This document shows positions 41,930 to 49,831 of a stretch of DNA of 64,000 nt, in pieces. Source of the DNA: Fulvivirga ligni (GTDB lineage Bacteria; Bacteroidota; Bacteroidia; Cytophagales; Cyclobacteriaceae); assembly GCF_021389935.1 (NCBI RefSeq), contig NZ_CP089979.1, forward strand, positions 4,445,001-4,509,000. The letters run 5' to 3'. A program made the position numbers and the translations under genes. Position 1 is the first letter of the stretch; each line of letters starts with the position of its first letter. The notes under the pieces are model-generated. The model searched no databases. It had not been told where the DNA came from and worked only from the letters and a program-made list of their open reading frames with translations.

Positions 41930-42604
41930 CTATCTTGTCTGGTAAATAAATTTTGCAAAATCAACCATTATATCCAGCGGACCTCTGCCCATAAGTTCAA
42001 AGGAAAGGTTCACTGACTTTTCAATAGCAGCATCTGTATTAGCAAAAGCCGCACTCTCATCTTTACACCAAAATCTGAGCACAAACAGTAACTGCAGCCA
42101 CAAGCCATCTTTATACCTTTCTGATATTAATGGCCTTTTTACAATCTCCTCACTATCAATGCCTTCCTGCACCATTCGTTGCACAAACTGAAAGTACTTC
42201 GCCTTAAAGCCCCGCATAAATGCAGGTGATATCTCTGGTGACTTTCGTAATGATTTTAATGATAACAGCACGAAGCTTCTGTCTTGTTTCAGGGCTTCTA
42301 TCAGCGTGTAATAAAATGCCAATAACTTCTCTCTAACAGAATATTCAGGATAGACCTCATCCTTCGAAAGTGCACTAACAGTATCATCAATATACGATTC
42401 CCAGATTTTGCTTTCTATAGTAGCAAAAGAACCATAGTAGAGATAAAAGTCAGCTTCTTTCATTTTCCAATCCTGCATGAATTTAAAAACCGAAGGCGGT
42501 GGAGCTCCGTGGGTTAAAAGATGGGTTTTATAAGCGTCTTGAATTTTCGCAGCCACATTGGTCTTGGGAGCTGCTTTACGAGTCTTTTTTGCTTTAGCTT
42601 CCAT
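41930..42604 (-). CDS. TetR-like transcriptional regulator
   Basis: 224 residues. An N-terminal basic, low-complexity stretch (MEAKAKKTRKAAPKTNVAAK) precedes a TetR-like HTH region (about 20-65) with AxxLxxHGAPPPSVFKFMQD and MKEADFYLYYGSFATIESK, in which YYxSFxTxE matches the usual YxHFxSKExL recognition-helix end. The rest is helical ligand-binding domain. It is the first gene of a pair with the ABC1 kinase, and the pairing suggests control of lipid- or quinone-related stress. Divergent from the Gfo/Idh gene at 42705. Confidence 0.8.
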   Translation of the reverse strand: MEAKAKKTRKAAPKTNVAAKIQDAYKTHLLTHGAPPPSVFKFMQDWKMKEADFYLYYGSFATIESKIWESYIDDTVSALSKDEVYPEYSVREKLLAFYYTLIEALKQDRSFVLLSLKSLRKSPEISPAFMRGFKAKYFQFVQRMVQEGIDSEEIVKRPLISERYKDGLWLQLLFVLRFWCKDESAAFANTDAAIEKSVNLSFELMGRGPLDIMVDFAKFIYQTR

Positions 42605-42704
42605 GGCTATATTAACGCTGTAATTCCTTATTAAGTTTTCAAAATAAACAAATAGATTTACCCACCGTTCACTAAAAATACAATCTACCTAACCACCTAT
42701 TACT

Positions 42705-43835
42705 ATGAAACCTAAAAATCAACCTAGAAGGAAATTTCTTATCAATAGCACCTTGGCTGTAAGTGGCTTATCACTCGGCTCTTCCGTTTTGATGTCCTGC
42801 AATAAGCCGCAAAGAAAAGCCAATGAAAAACCTAAGAAAGAGAGCCTTGGCGTTGCCCTAGTAGGTCTGGGCAGCTATGCTACCGGCCAGTTACTTCCGG
42901 CGCTTCAGGAAACTAAAAATTGTCATTTGGCTGGTATAGTTACTGGCACGCCTTCCAAAGCTGAAGAATGGATGAAAAAGCACAACATCCCACAAGCCAA
43001 CGTATATAACTATGACAATTATGACCAGCTGGCTAAAAACGATGATATAGACATCGTTTATGTAGTACTTCCTAACTCTATGCATGCCGAATATACCATC
43101 AGGGCAGCCAAAGCCGGTAAGCATGTAATTTGTGAGAAGCCCATGGCGGTTTCCGTGAAAGAATGTGAAGACATGATTGCGGCCTGTAAAGAAAATAATG
43201 TTCAGCTCTCCATAGGCTACAGATTGCATTTCGAGCCCTACAACCTTAAAGTAGCGGAATTAGGACAGCAGGAGAAGCTTGGAGCAGTGAAGAACATTAG
43301 CGGCGCCCACAGTTTTCATTTAAATGACCCTAAACGCTGGCGTGTTCATCATAAAATGTCTGGCGGCGGGCCATTGATGGATGTCGGTATTTATGTAGTG
43401 CAAGGTGCGCTCTACACCATGGGGCAAAACCCGATAGAGGTGAGTGCTCAATACGGCAAGATCACTAAACCAGAAATATTTAAAGATGTAGAAGAGTCTA
43501 TTGACTTTACTTTAAAGTTTGCTAATGGCTCGGTGGCCCAAGGAACTACCAGCTATCAGGATAGCGGTAATTTCTTAAATGGAGAAGCTGAGAATGGCTG
43601 GTGGAAATTGCAACCCGCCTATGCCTATGGCGGTATAAGCGGCGAAACCAGCGAAGGTAAAATGGACTTCCCCGAAGTGAATCAACAGGCCTTACAAATG
43701 GATGATTTCGCCCTATGCGTTGCCCAAAACAAACCAACCAGGGTGCCGGGTGAAATGGGCATGCGAGACATGAAAATCATTACAGCCATCTATGAATCGG
43801 CAGATCAAAATAAGCCTGTTAAGCTTCAATGGTAA
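42705..43835 (+). CDS. Gfo/Idh/MocA family oxidoreductase, exported
   Basis: 376 residues with a Tat-type signal (QPRRKFLINSTL, then a hydrophobic stretch and SCNKPQ, which could also be a lipobox Cys). NAD(P)-binding motif VALVGLGSYATGQLLPAL at about 48-65, the EKPMAVS strand carrying the catalytic Lys, and GGGPLMDVGIYV with the catalytic-region Asp. It oxidises or epimerises a sugar or inositol-like substrate in the periplasm with tightly bound cofactor. The TetR gene lies divergently. The next gene (SIMPL) starts 63 bases later, possibly in the same transcript. Confidence 0.88.
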   Translation: MKPKNQPRRKFLINSTLAVSGLSLGSSVLMSCNKPQRKANEKPKKESLGVALVGLGSYATGQLLPALQETKNCHLAGIVTGTPSKAEEWMKKHNIPQANVYNYDNYDQLAKNDDIDIVYVVLPNSMHAEYTIRAAKAGKHVICEKPMAVSVKECEDMIAACKENNVQLSIGYRLHFEPYNLKVAELGQQEKLGAVKNISGAHSFHLNDPKRWRVHHKMSGGGPLMDVGIYVVQGALYTMGQNPIEVSAQYGKITKPEIFKDVEESIDFTLKFANGSVAQGTTSYQDSGNFLNGEAENGWWKLQPAYAYGGISGETSEGKMDFPEVNQQALQMDDFALCVAQNKPTRVPGEMGMRDMKIITAIYESADQNKPVKLQW

Positions 43836-43897
43836 GTTTTTTATTTATGGAATTCTATTTGCTTATGCATCAACCTAACAAACTAAAATTAAGACTC

Positions 43898-44596
43898 ATG
43901 AAACGACTATCAACAATAGCCTTTTTATTCATTATAACCCTCAGTGCCTCAGCTCAACAATTGGTAAGTAGCACCAACCCGCTGATCAAAAAAATAGAGG
44001 TGACTGGGAGTGCCGAACGCGAAATCATACCTGATGAGATATATCTTAAAGTAGCTTTAAAAGAGTATAAAGATGGATCTAAGATCGTACACATGGACAA
44101 GCTAGAATCTCAACTGGTGAAGGCCATCAAAGAAGTGGGCATTAAAGCGGAGGATCTTCAAGTGGACAATATTTATGGTTATAACTGGAATTACAGAAAG
44201 AACAAAGCCGATGAGTTTCTGGCCACTAAAAGCTTCATCATAAAAATGAACAATGTGAAAATGATCAACAACCTGGTAGAGAAGCTCGATCCTGAAGGCA
44301 TTAATAGTATGAATATAGACAGACTATCACATTCTAAAATTGAAGAGTATAGAATGGAGCTTAAGCTAAAGGCCTTACAGGCAGCCAAGGACAAAGCTAA
44401 ATTTATGCTTGAGGGTATAGGAGAGCAACTGGGCCAAGCTTTAGAGATCAATGAAATAGAGCAAAATTATGCTGCACCTATGTACAGATCAGTATCTAAT
44501 GTTGCTATGGAAGCAGCGCCAAGTTATCAGTCGGATCTGGATGTGAAGACTATTAAAATTAAAAGCGAAATGAGAGCTGTTTTTGAGATCAAATAG
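43898..44596 (+). CDS. SIMPL (DUF541) domain periplasmic protein
   Basis: About 232 residues from the ATG at 43898; the frame is open to 43829, inside the end of the preceding gene, but the ATG at 43898 starts a clear signal peptide (MKRLSTIAFLFIITLSASAQ). The mature part contains KIEVTGSAEREIIPDEIYLKV, the SIMPL strand-helix opening, and a long helix near 150-190 with KAKFMLEGIGEQLGQ, the second half of the repeat. SIMPL proteins are periplasmic or outer-membrane associated and have been linked to oxidative stress and signalling; function uncertain. Confidence 0.87.
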   Translation: MKRLSTIAFLFIITLSASAQQLVSSTNPLIKKIEVTGSAEREIIPDEIYLKVALKEYKDGSKIVHMDKLESQLVKAIKEVGIKAEDLQVDNIYGYNWNYRKNKADEFLATKSFIIKMNNVKMINNLVEKLDPEGINSMNIDRLSHSKIEEYRMELKLKALQAAKDKAKFMLEGIGEQLGQALEINEIEQNYAAPMYRSVSNVAMEAAPSYQSDLDVKTIKIKSEMRAVFEIK

Positions 44597-44686
44597 GCTC
44601 GAAATCTGAGAAATATAGCGTAAAACTTGATTTTCCGACATTTTTTTGTTATATATAGATAAGAGTGCGAACAAAAAACAGACTTT

Positions 44687-45067
44687 ATGCTAAAAGAAAA
44701 CAGAGAAAAAACAGAATATCAGGAAAGACTAGAAATGGTAGTAGACAAGATTGAAAACCTTGGTTTTGAAAACATCAAGGCAGATCTACCAGAGCTGGAG
44801 ACTCCAGGTAAACTAGTTAATCAAAACAATAAAGATGTTTTTGTTCCGGATATTACTGCTGATAGCAAATCTGGGAGAAAGGCCTATTTTGAATTATCGA
44901 ACAAAGTAAAAGATACTCAAAAGTTAGTGAATAAATGGAAGTTGCTAGCCACTATGGCCAGCATCCGTGATGGAATATTTCAAATATTCGTTCCACATGG
45001 TACCATGAAATTCACTAAAGACCTGGTATCTAAATATAACATACCAGTAGAACTGGTAAAACTATAA
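44687..45067 (+). CDS. Conserved-looking small cytoplasmic protein, unknown
   Basis: 126 residues without signal peptide. N-terminal part is charged and helical; the second half has an alternating pattern (GIFQIFVPHGTMKFTKDLVSKYNIP) similar to a nuclease or restriction-like alpha-beta fold, but I cannot place it. Pattern FVPDITADSKSGRKAYFEL could suggest a nuclease-type D...ExK; the D and E/K order is incomplete, so this is weak. A strong terminator follows, so it is an independent, expressed gene. Confidence 0.6.
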   Translation: MLKENREKTEYQERLEMVVDKIENLGFENIKADLPELETPGKLVNQNNKDVFVPDITADSKSGRKAYFELSNKVKDTQKLVNKWKLLATMASIRDGIFQIFVPHGTMKFTKDLVSKYNIPVELVKL

Positions 45068-45091
45068 TCGTCCACCGAGTATAGTCAAGGA

Positions 45092-45119
45092 AGCTGCCCA
45101 TTCAGGGCAGCTTTTTTTT
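45092..45119 (+). terminator. Rho-independent terminator
   Basis: AGCTGCCC (45092-45099) and GGGCAGCT (45105-45112) form a perfect 8-bp stem with loop ATTCA, followed directly by eight T residues. It closes the transcript of the gene at 44687-45067 and is the clearest terminator in the window. Confidence 0.92.
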
Positions 45120-45280
45120 ATGGCGTGCAGAATGTCCTTCCCCTACTGTGGAATTTCTTACCTAGTACTTTATTGTAATTGGCTGAAAATGGCTTTTAGA
45201 ATATCAATTCCAATTCAGGCACGCTCCTTGTAAATTCAAAATCAGTTGTTTATAAAATAAGAATTTAACTAATCAAGGAT

Positions 45281-45610
45281 ATGAATACCGAATTATTATC
45301 AAAATTATCAGAGTGTATAGTAGCATGTGATAACTGTGCAGATGCATGCCTTAAAGAAGATAATGTGAAGATGATGATCAAGTGTATAAGAACAGACAGA
45401 GACTGTGCTACCATTTGCTCCCTAACCTCCGCTTATATATCGAGGAAATCAGAATATACTGAAGCTGCCATAAAGCTTTGCTTAAAAGTTTGTAAAGACT
45501 GTGCCGCAGAATGCAGAAAGCATGACCACGATCACTGCCAAACATGCGCAGAAAAATGTGAAGCATGTGCAGAAGCTTGCGAAGAGTTTCTTTCAGTAGC
45601 TGCAGCATAA
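45281..45610 (+). CDS. Four-helix-bundle copper-storage-like protein (Csp/DUF326)
   Basis: 109 residues with 16 cysteines: 12, 16, 19, 23, 35, 42, 46, 67, 71, 74, 78, 86, 89, 93, 96 and 100, mostly in CxxxC and CxxC spacing along helices, plus an HDHDH cluster at 81-85. This is the layout of Csp proteins, which hold many Cu(I) ions inside a four-helix bundle. No signal peptide is present, so it is the cytosolic type (Csp3-like). A likely SD-like AAGGAT precedes the ATG. It lies 79 bases upstream of the permease gene on the same strand. Confidence 0.88.
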   Translation: MNTELLSKLSECIVACDNCADACLKEDNVKMMIKCIRTDRDCATICSLTSAYISRKSEYTEAAIKLCLKVCKDCAAECRKHDHDHCQTCAEKCEACAEACEEFLSVAAA

Positions 45611-45689
45611 TCCACATATATTTCTCTTAACCAAAAGCTTCTATATCATAATATAGAAGCTTGATGTATTTAAGCTTTATTCATTTATT

Positions 45690-46928
45690 ATGTCAGGATT
45701 TTTAGAAAAATGGGGCGAATCTGCTAACACAGCAGTAGGCTTTTTTTGGTCAGCACTTTGGGCCTTTGCTTTAGGATACATTGTTAGTAGCATGATCCAG
45801 GTCTTCGTTACCCAAGACAGAATGAAAAAGTCAATGGGTAGTGCGGGTGCAAAGGAAGTAGGACTAGCCACATTTTTCGGATTCATAAGTAGCTCATGCA
45901 GTTTTGCCGCCCTGGCCACCACTAAATCCTTATTTAAAAAAGGTGCAGGCTTTATTCCTTCCATAGCTTTCTTGCTAGCCTCTACAAATTTAGTCATTGA
46001 ACTAGGTATTGTGATTGGCATATTTCTTTCCTGGCAGTTCATTGTTGGAGAATACGTTGGTGGCATATTACTGATCCTTATTTCCTGGATATTCATCAAA
46101 ATCACCAAACCGCAAAAGCTGATCAAAAAGGTGAGAGAGCGTTTCAAGCAAGAAGACGACGAACATGAGATGGAGCAACCGAACTGGAGGAAAGAGATAA
46201 AGACTTTCAAAGGCTGGCATAAAGTGGGTATGCAGTATTTGATGGAATGGAAAATGGTTTGGAAAGATGTAACCATTGGTTTTACTATCGCTGGTATCAT
46301 TGCAGCATTTGTTCCTAAATCTTTCTTTCAAACACTCTTTATCGGCACTGGCAGTGGCAATCAGGACTTAAGCTTTCTGCAAATTATGGAACACATTATA
46401 GTTGGTCCATTAGCAGCTTTTATGACCTTTATCGGTTCTATGGGAAATATTCCATTGGCTTCTCTTCTTTATTCCAATGGTGTGAGCTTCGCAGGGGTTA
46501 TGGCTTTCATCTTCAGTGATTTAGTAGTATTTCCTGTGCTCAGAATAAATGCTAAATACTATGGATGGAAAATGGCCTTTTATATACTCATCACGTTGCT
46601 TATTGCCTTGATTGGAACCTCTCTCCTACTGCATTATGGATTTAACTTCCTGGACATGTTACCCGAAAACCAAAGTGGCAAGGGCATGCAAGATCAGGAA
46701 CATTTTCAAATTAACTATACCTTTTTCTTAAACATGGCCTTTTTAGCCATATCTGGTTTATTAATTTGGTTCAAAACTAAAAAACCTAAAAACATGGATA
46801 TGGAAGGTCATCATCACGGACATGCTATGGCAGATAAAGGTAAGCTAGAAGGGGTACTTAAAGTGTTGGCTATTGTCTCATATATATGGCTAGCAGGCGG
46901 CCTTATTGTTCGCTATTTCGTACTCTAA
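45690..46928 (+). CDS. Permease of the DUF318/ArsP type with His-rich loop
   Basis: 412 residues with about eight to ten transmembrane segments in two halves separated by a charged loop (about 148-175, KKVRERFKQEDDEHEMEQ). Each half has a conserved small-residue-rich signature: ATFFGFISSSCSFAALATT in the first half and FIGSMGNIPLASLLYSNGVS in the second; the SCSFA Cys is typical of ArsP-type permeases. Near the C-terminus is MDMEGHHHGHAM, a metal-binding-like His cluster. Proteins of this family export organoarsenicals or other ligands; a metal role is suggested by the neighbouring Csp protein (inference). Confidence 0.82.
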   Translation: MSGFLEKWGESANTAVGFFWSALWAFALGYIVSSMIQVFVTQDRMKKSMGSAGAKEVGLATFFGFISSSCSFAALATTKSLFKKGAGFIPSIAFLLASTNLVIELGIVIGIFLSWQFIVGEYVGGILLILISWIFIKITKPQKLIKKVRERFKQEDDEHEMEQPNWRKEIKTFKGWHKVGMQYLMEWKMVWKDVTIGFTIAGIIAAFVPKSFFQTLFIGTGSGNQDLSFLQIMEHIIVGPLAAFMTFIGSMGNIPLASLLYSNGVSFAGVMAFIFSDLVVFPVLRINAKYYGWKMAFYILITLLIALIGTSLLLHYGFNFLDMLPENQSGKGMQDQEHFQINYTFFLNMAFLAISGLLIWFKTKKPKNMDMEGHHHGHAMADKGKLEGVLKVLAIVSYIWLAGGLIVRYFVL

Positions 46929-47174
46929 TAGTACATCATCCAGAATGTTCTTCTTAATGCCATAGAATAATACTGCTGATTCTAATGGAATGATTTCCAA
47001 CTGTATTAGCTCCAGGCTAGAGTTATAGCATGCCTCCACCAAATAGGCTCCGAGCCTATTAAGTCTTAACAATTTTTCGAAGTGCTGGCACTCCTTCAGA
47101 AAGATACCTTCCCTGCTCAGCAAGGCTGAGCGATCATTTAAGGATAAGTCTTCAAAGATTTCTTTAGGTATCAT
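46890..47174 (-). CDS. Small hypothetical protein overlapping the permease end
   Basis: 94 residues, mostly helical and acidic-hydrophobic (FEDLSLNDRSALLSREG, then LIQLEIIPLESAVLFYGI), no signal peptide. Its 3' end overlaps the end of the convergent permease gene by 39 bases. Composition is protein-like rather than a shadow frame, but nothing confirms expression. The LLSREGIFLKECQHFEKLLRLNRLG pattern is not a known motif. If real it could be cytoplasmic and antisense-regulated by the permease transcript. Confidence 0.5.
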   Translation of the reverse strand: MIPKEIFEDLSLNDRSALLSREGIFLKECQHFEKLLRLNRLGAYLVEACYNSSLELIQLEIIPLESAVLFYGIKKNILDDVLLEYEIANNKAAC

Positions 47175-47311
47175 ATAATATTAATATAGTTATTTTCTTA
47201 TGTTATTTCAACGTACAATGGTTATTATGTAATTAAAGTTTCTGCACTACTTCATAATTTGTTAATTTCCAGCCCGTAAACAATTACCCACTATCTCGTA
47301 GCTTGGCGTTC

Positions 47312-47941
47312 ATGAGACATATCTGTGCATTACTGCTTCTTATTGGCTTTTTTCATACCTCGAGGAGTCAGGACATGAAAACTCATAAATTAACATTGGA
47401 ACCCAATTTTTCTTTGGGTGCAGGCTGGTGGGTATATGACAAAGCCAATATTCAGCAATGGGATCGCTCTCACTACATCGCTAATTTTGATGTAGGCTTC
47501 ACTGCTTATTACAATATTTCTAAATCATGGAACATAGGCGTAGGTGTAAACCATAGCTGGCTGGATGAAGATGAACTCATCGCTTATAATGATAATGCCA
47601 GTAGAAACAAATATTACGTTTCAGATGGCCCAATCAACTTTAACTTTATTTATGCCACCACAGAACTATACCTTATTCATAGCAAGAACTATCGGCTCGG
47701 ACCTGCTCTAGCCTTTGGCTGCTTTAACACCTCTGCCGAATATGTGGATGATGACCTCGAAGACAAAAAGACCTACTTTAAATTAGGCCTATCGAATGAA
47801 CTTGGATTGAGCCCACGAAGCAAACTTCACCTTCAATTTCAATACGTATCTATGAACATCAGGCCTGAAAATGCTGGAGATACAAAGCACCTTATCAAAA
47901 ATTTATCATTCTTATTCGGAGTTAGGTTTAATGTTTTATAA
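47312..47941 (+). CDS. Outer-membrane beta-barrel-like secreted protein
   Basis: About 209 residues from the ATG at 47312; the longer frame uses a TTG at 47303. Signal peptide MRHICALLLLIGFFHTSRSQ. Mature protein with alternating strands and aromatic ends (LEPNFSLGAGWWVYD, FDVGFTAYYNIS, LHLQFQYVSMNIR, ending FGVRFNVL), typical of small 8-stranded outer-membrane barrels. No specific family recognised. It overlaps the start of the DUF3570-like gene by 11 bases and is likely translationally coupled to it. Confidence 0.65.
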   Translation: MRHICALLLLIGFFHTSRSQDMKTHKLTLEPNFSLGAGWWVYDKANIQQWDRSHYIANFDVGFTAYYNISKSWNIGVGVNHSWLDEDELIAYNDNASRNKYYVSDGPINFNFIYATTELYLIHSKNYRLGPALAFGCFNTSAEYVDDDLEDKKTYFKLGLSNELGLSPRSKLHLQFQYVSMNIRPENAGDTKHLIKNLSFLFGVRFNVL

Positions 47942-49115
47942 AATCAAATATCTGTTTGCTTTGATCTGTTTTCTTCTGGCTACCCCACTTCTGGCTCAGG
48001 AAGAAGCAAAAGAAATAGATGTAAACTTTCTACTCAATTATTATTCTCAAGATGGCGATCATGCTGCGGTAACGGGTGGAATCGGCACTCAGGAGTTGCA
48101 AGACAGGGCCAGCGAGATCAGCATTAATATACCTTTGGATTCTATCAGCGATATTTTCTTTCATACTCACGTAAATGTATATAGCTCAGCCTCAACGGAT
48201 AATATAGATAGCAGAATTTCTTCGGCCTCAAAAGAAGATGTAAGGGCCTCATTTGAAATTGGCTACAACAAAGATTACACCCCTACTCATCAATACTCTG
48301 TGAGTGCTGGCGGCTCCACTGAAACAGATTATATATCTACATATTTAAAAGGCGGCTGGTCTGCCTCCTCATCGGACCAGAATCAGACGCTCAACCTGGC
48401 TGCCAGCGCATATTTTGATTCATGGCTACCTATTTTTCCTGAAGAAATTAGAGGTACCGATAATGCTGTGATTACTACCAACAAGCGAAACTCATACGCT
48501 CTATCAGCCACTTATTCTCAAGTGATCAATCAAAAGCTACAAGCCTCACTACTATTTGATTTGGTTTATCAATCAGGATTACTATCTACCCCTTTTCACC
48601 GTGTGTATTTTAAGGATGAAAATATGCCCAAGATTGAGAAATTCCCAGATAGCCGTTGGAAGTACCCTGTGGGTTTAAGGATTAATTATTATTTAAGTGA
48701 TCTGATTATAAGCAGATTATACTATCGATTTTATGCAGACAACTTTGGTATAACTGCGCATACAGCCAATATTGAGCTTCCTATTTCGGTGACTAATTGG
48801 CTCACTTTGAGTCCCTTTTACCGCTTTTATACCCAGACCAAAGCAGATTTCTTTGCACCTTATCAGATGCATAACATTACTGCAGCATATTATACTTCGG
48901 ATTATGATCTATCTGCTTTCAACAGCCATAAAGTAGGCATGGGCATTTATTACTCACCTTTGTATGGCATCAGCAGAATGAAACTGAGTAAAAACAAGTT
49001 ATCTATGCTCAAAGGAATCGAGCTCAGAGGGGCACATTATCAACGGGGTGATGGATTGAAAGCTTTCTTAGTAAGCCTGAATTGTAATTTTAAGATTTTG
49101 TCTAAGCCGAAGTAA
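47931..49115 (+). CDS. DUF3570-like outer-membrane protein
   Basis: 394 residues from the ATG at 47931, which opens a signal peptide (MFYKIKYLFALICFLLATPLLAQ in two pieces); the frame extends to 47871 but only through the previous gene. Pattern VNFLLNYYSQDGDHAAVTGGIG and the later FRVYF-like and RFYADNFGITAHT strands match DUF3570, a Bacteroidota barrel often linked to iron, copper or flavin-dependent redox clusters. Here the usual partners are missing. It is coupled to the small barrel upstream. Confidence 0.75.
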   Translation: MFYKIKYLFALICFLLATPLLAQEEAKEIDVNFLLNYYSQDGDHAAVTGGIGTQELQDRASEISINIPLDSISDIFFHTHVNVYSSASTDNIDSRISSASKEDVRASFEIGYNKDYTPTHQYSVSAGGSTETDYISTYLKGGWSASSSDQNQTLNLAASAYFDSWLPIFPEEIRGTDNAVITTNKRNSYALSATYSQVINQKLQASLLFDLVYQSGLLSTPFHRVYFKDENMPKIEKFPDSRWKYPVGLRINYYLSDLIISRLYYRFYADNFGITAHTANIELPISVTNWLTLSPFYRFYTQTKADFFAPYQMHNITAAYYTSDYDLSAFNSHKVGMGIYYSPLYGISRMKLSKNKLSMLKGIELRGAHYQRGDGLKAFLVSLNCNFKILSKPK

Positions 49116-49116
49116 G

Positions 49117-49638
49117 TTATTCGCTTTTACAAACAGTAACAGATACTCTTCCTTCTCTACCAGAATCCAGGTCCTTATTAGTGCCTATGTTACCTGCAGC
49201 TAAAATCACCTCTTCACCAGGGCCAGTGGCAGCCAAATGAACCTTAACTGAACCATCAAAATTTTCGATCTTTTCAAATGTTAGAGGAGTATCATCATTA
49301 AAGTTAGTCACTACAGTTTCGCTAAGGCCAGTGCTGGCTTTTACATCATTAAAGTTAGCCGCTATACCGGCATCCACCGTCTGCAAATTACCATAATGCA
49401 AATGCACCGGATGAGTGGCATCTCCCTCGGTACCAGATAGTTGAACATCAACCTCTACCTTACCACCTGTAAGCTCCTTAAAGACTATTTTACCTGAAGT
49501 AGGATAATCAGATGCCTGATATAAACTGTAAGTTACCTCTCTACCTGTATACTTCTGGTCCGCAGATTCATTCTCCTGCTTACTACAAGATACTGCAATG
49601 ATACCAGCCAATAAAAGTGATAATGTAATTCTCTTCAT
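49117..49638 (-). CDS. CHRD/SOD-like small lipoprotein
   Basis: About 173 residues from the ATG at 49638 (a Met three codons upstream is an alternative). Lipoprotein signal (IIAVSCSKQ, lipid Cys). The sequence with THPVHLHYGNLQ and a repeated SGxxxxVEVDVQLSG strand resembles the CHRD domain or a Cu/Zn-superoxide-dismutase-like beta sandwich; the HPVHLH could bind metal. Not enough to decide on an enzyme. Convergent with the DUF3570-like gene. Confidence 0.6.
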   Translation of the reverse strand: MKRITLSLLLAGIIAVSCSKQENESADQKYTGREVTYSLYQASDYPTSGKIVFKELTGGKVEVDVQLSGTEGDATHPVHLHYGNLQTVDAGIAANFNDVKASTGLSETVVTNFNDDTPLTFEKIENFDGSVKVHLAATGPGEEVILAAGNIGTNKDLDSGREGRVSVTVCKSE

Positions 49639-49831
49639 GATCTTCAATCTTAAAGGATAAATCTAGTGTATAAATTCAGAAATCTCTATCAATAACAGCT
49701 TTTTAACTAAAATAATTGTGAAAAAGAGTAAAAACTATTTTTTGAGTTGATGTAAGGTTATGTATTGGGTCAATTTTTTTAAGCGGCTATATATTATAAT
49801 TTCATAGTGCTATAACCATACATTTTTTACT

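Noticed and set aside
47303-47311. TTG start for the small barrel protein
   Set aside because: The ATG nine bases downstream directly opens the signal peptide.
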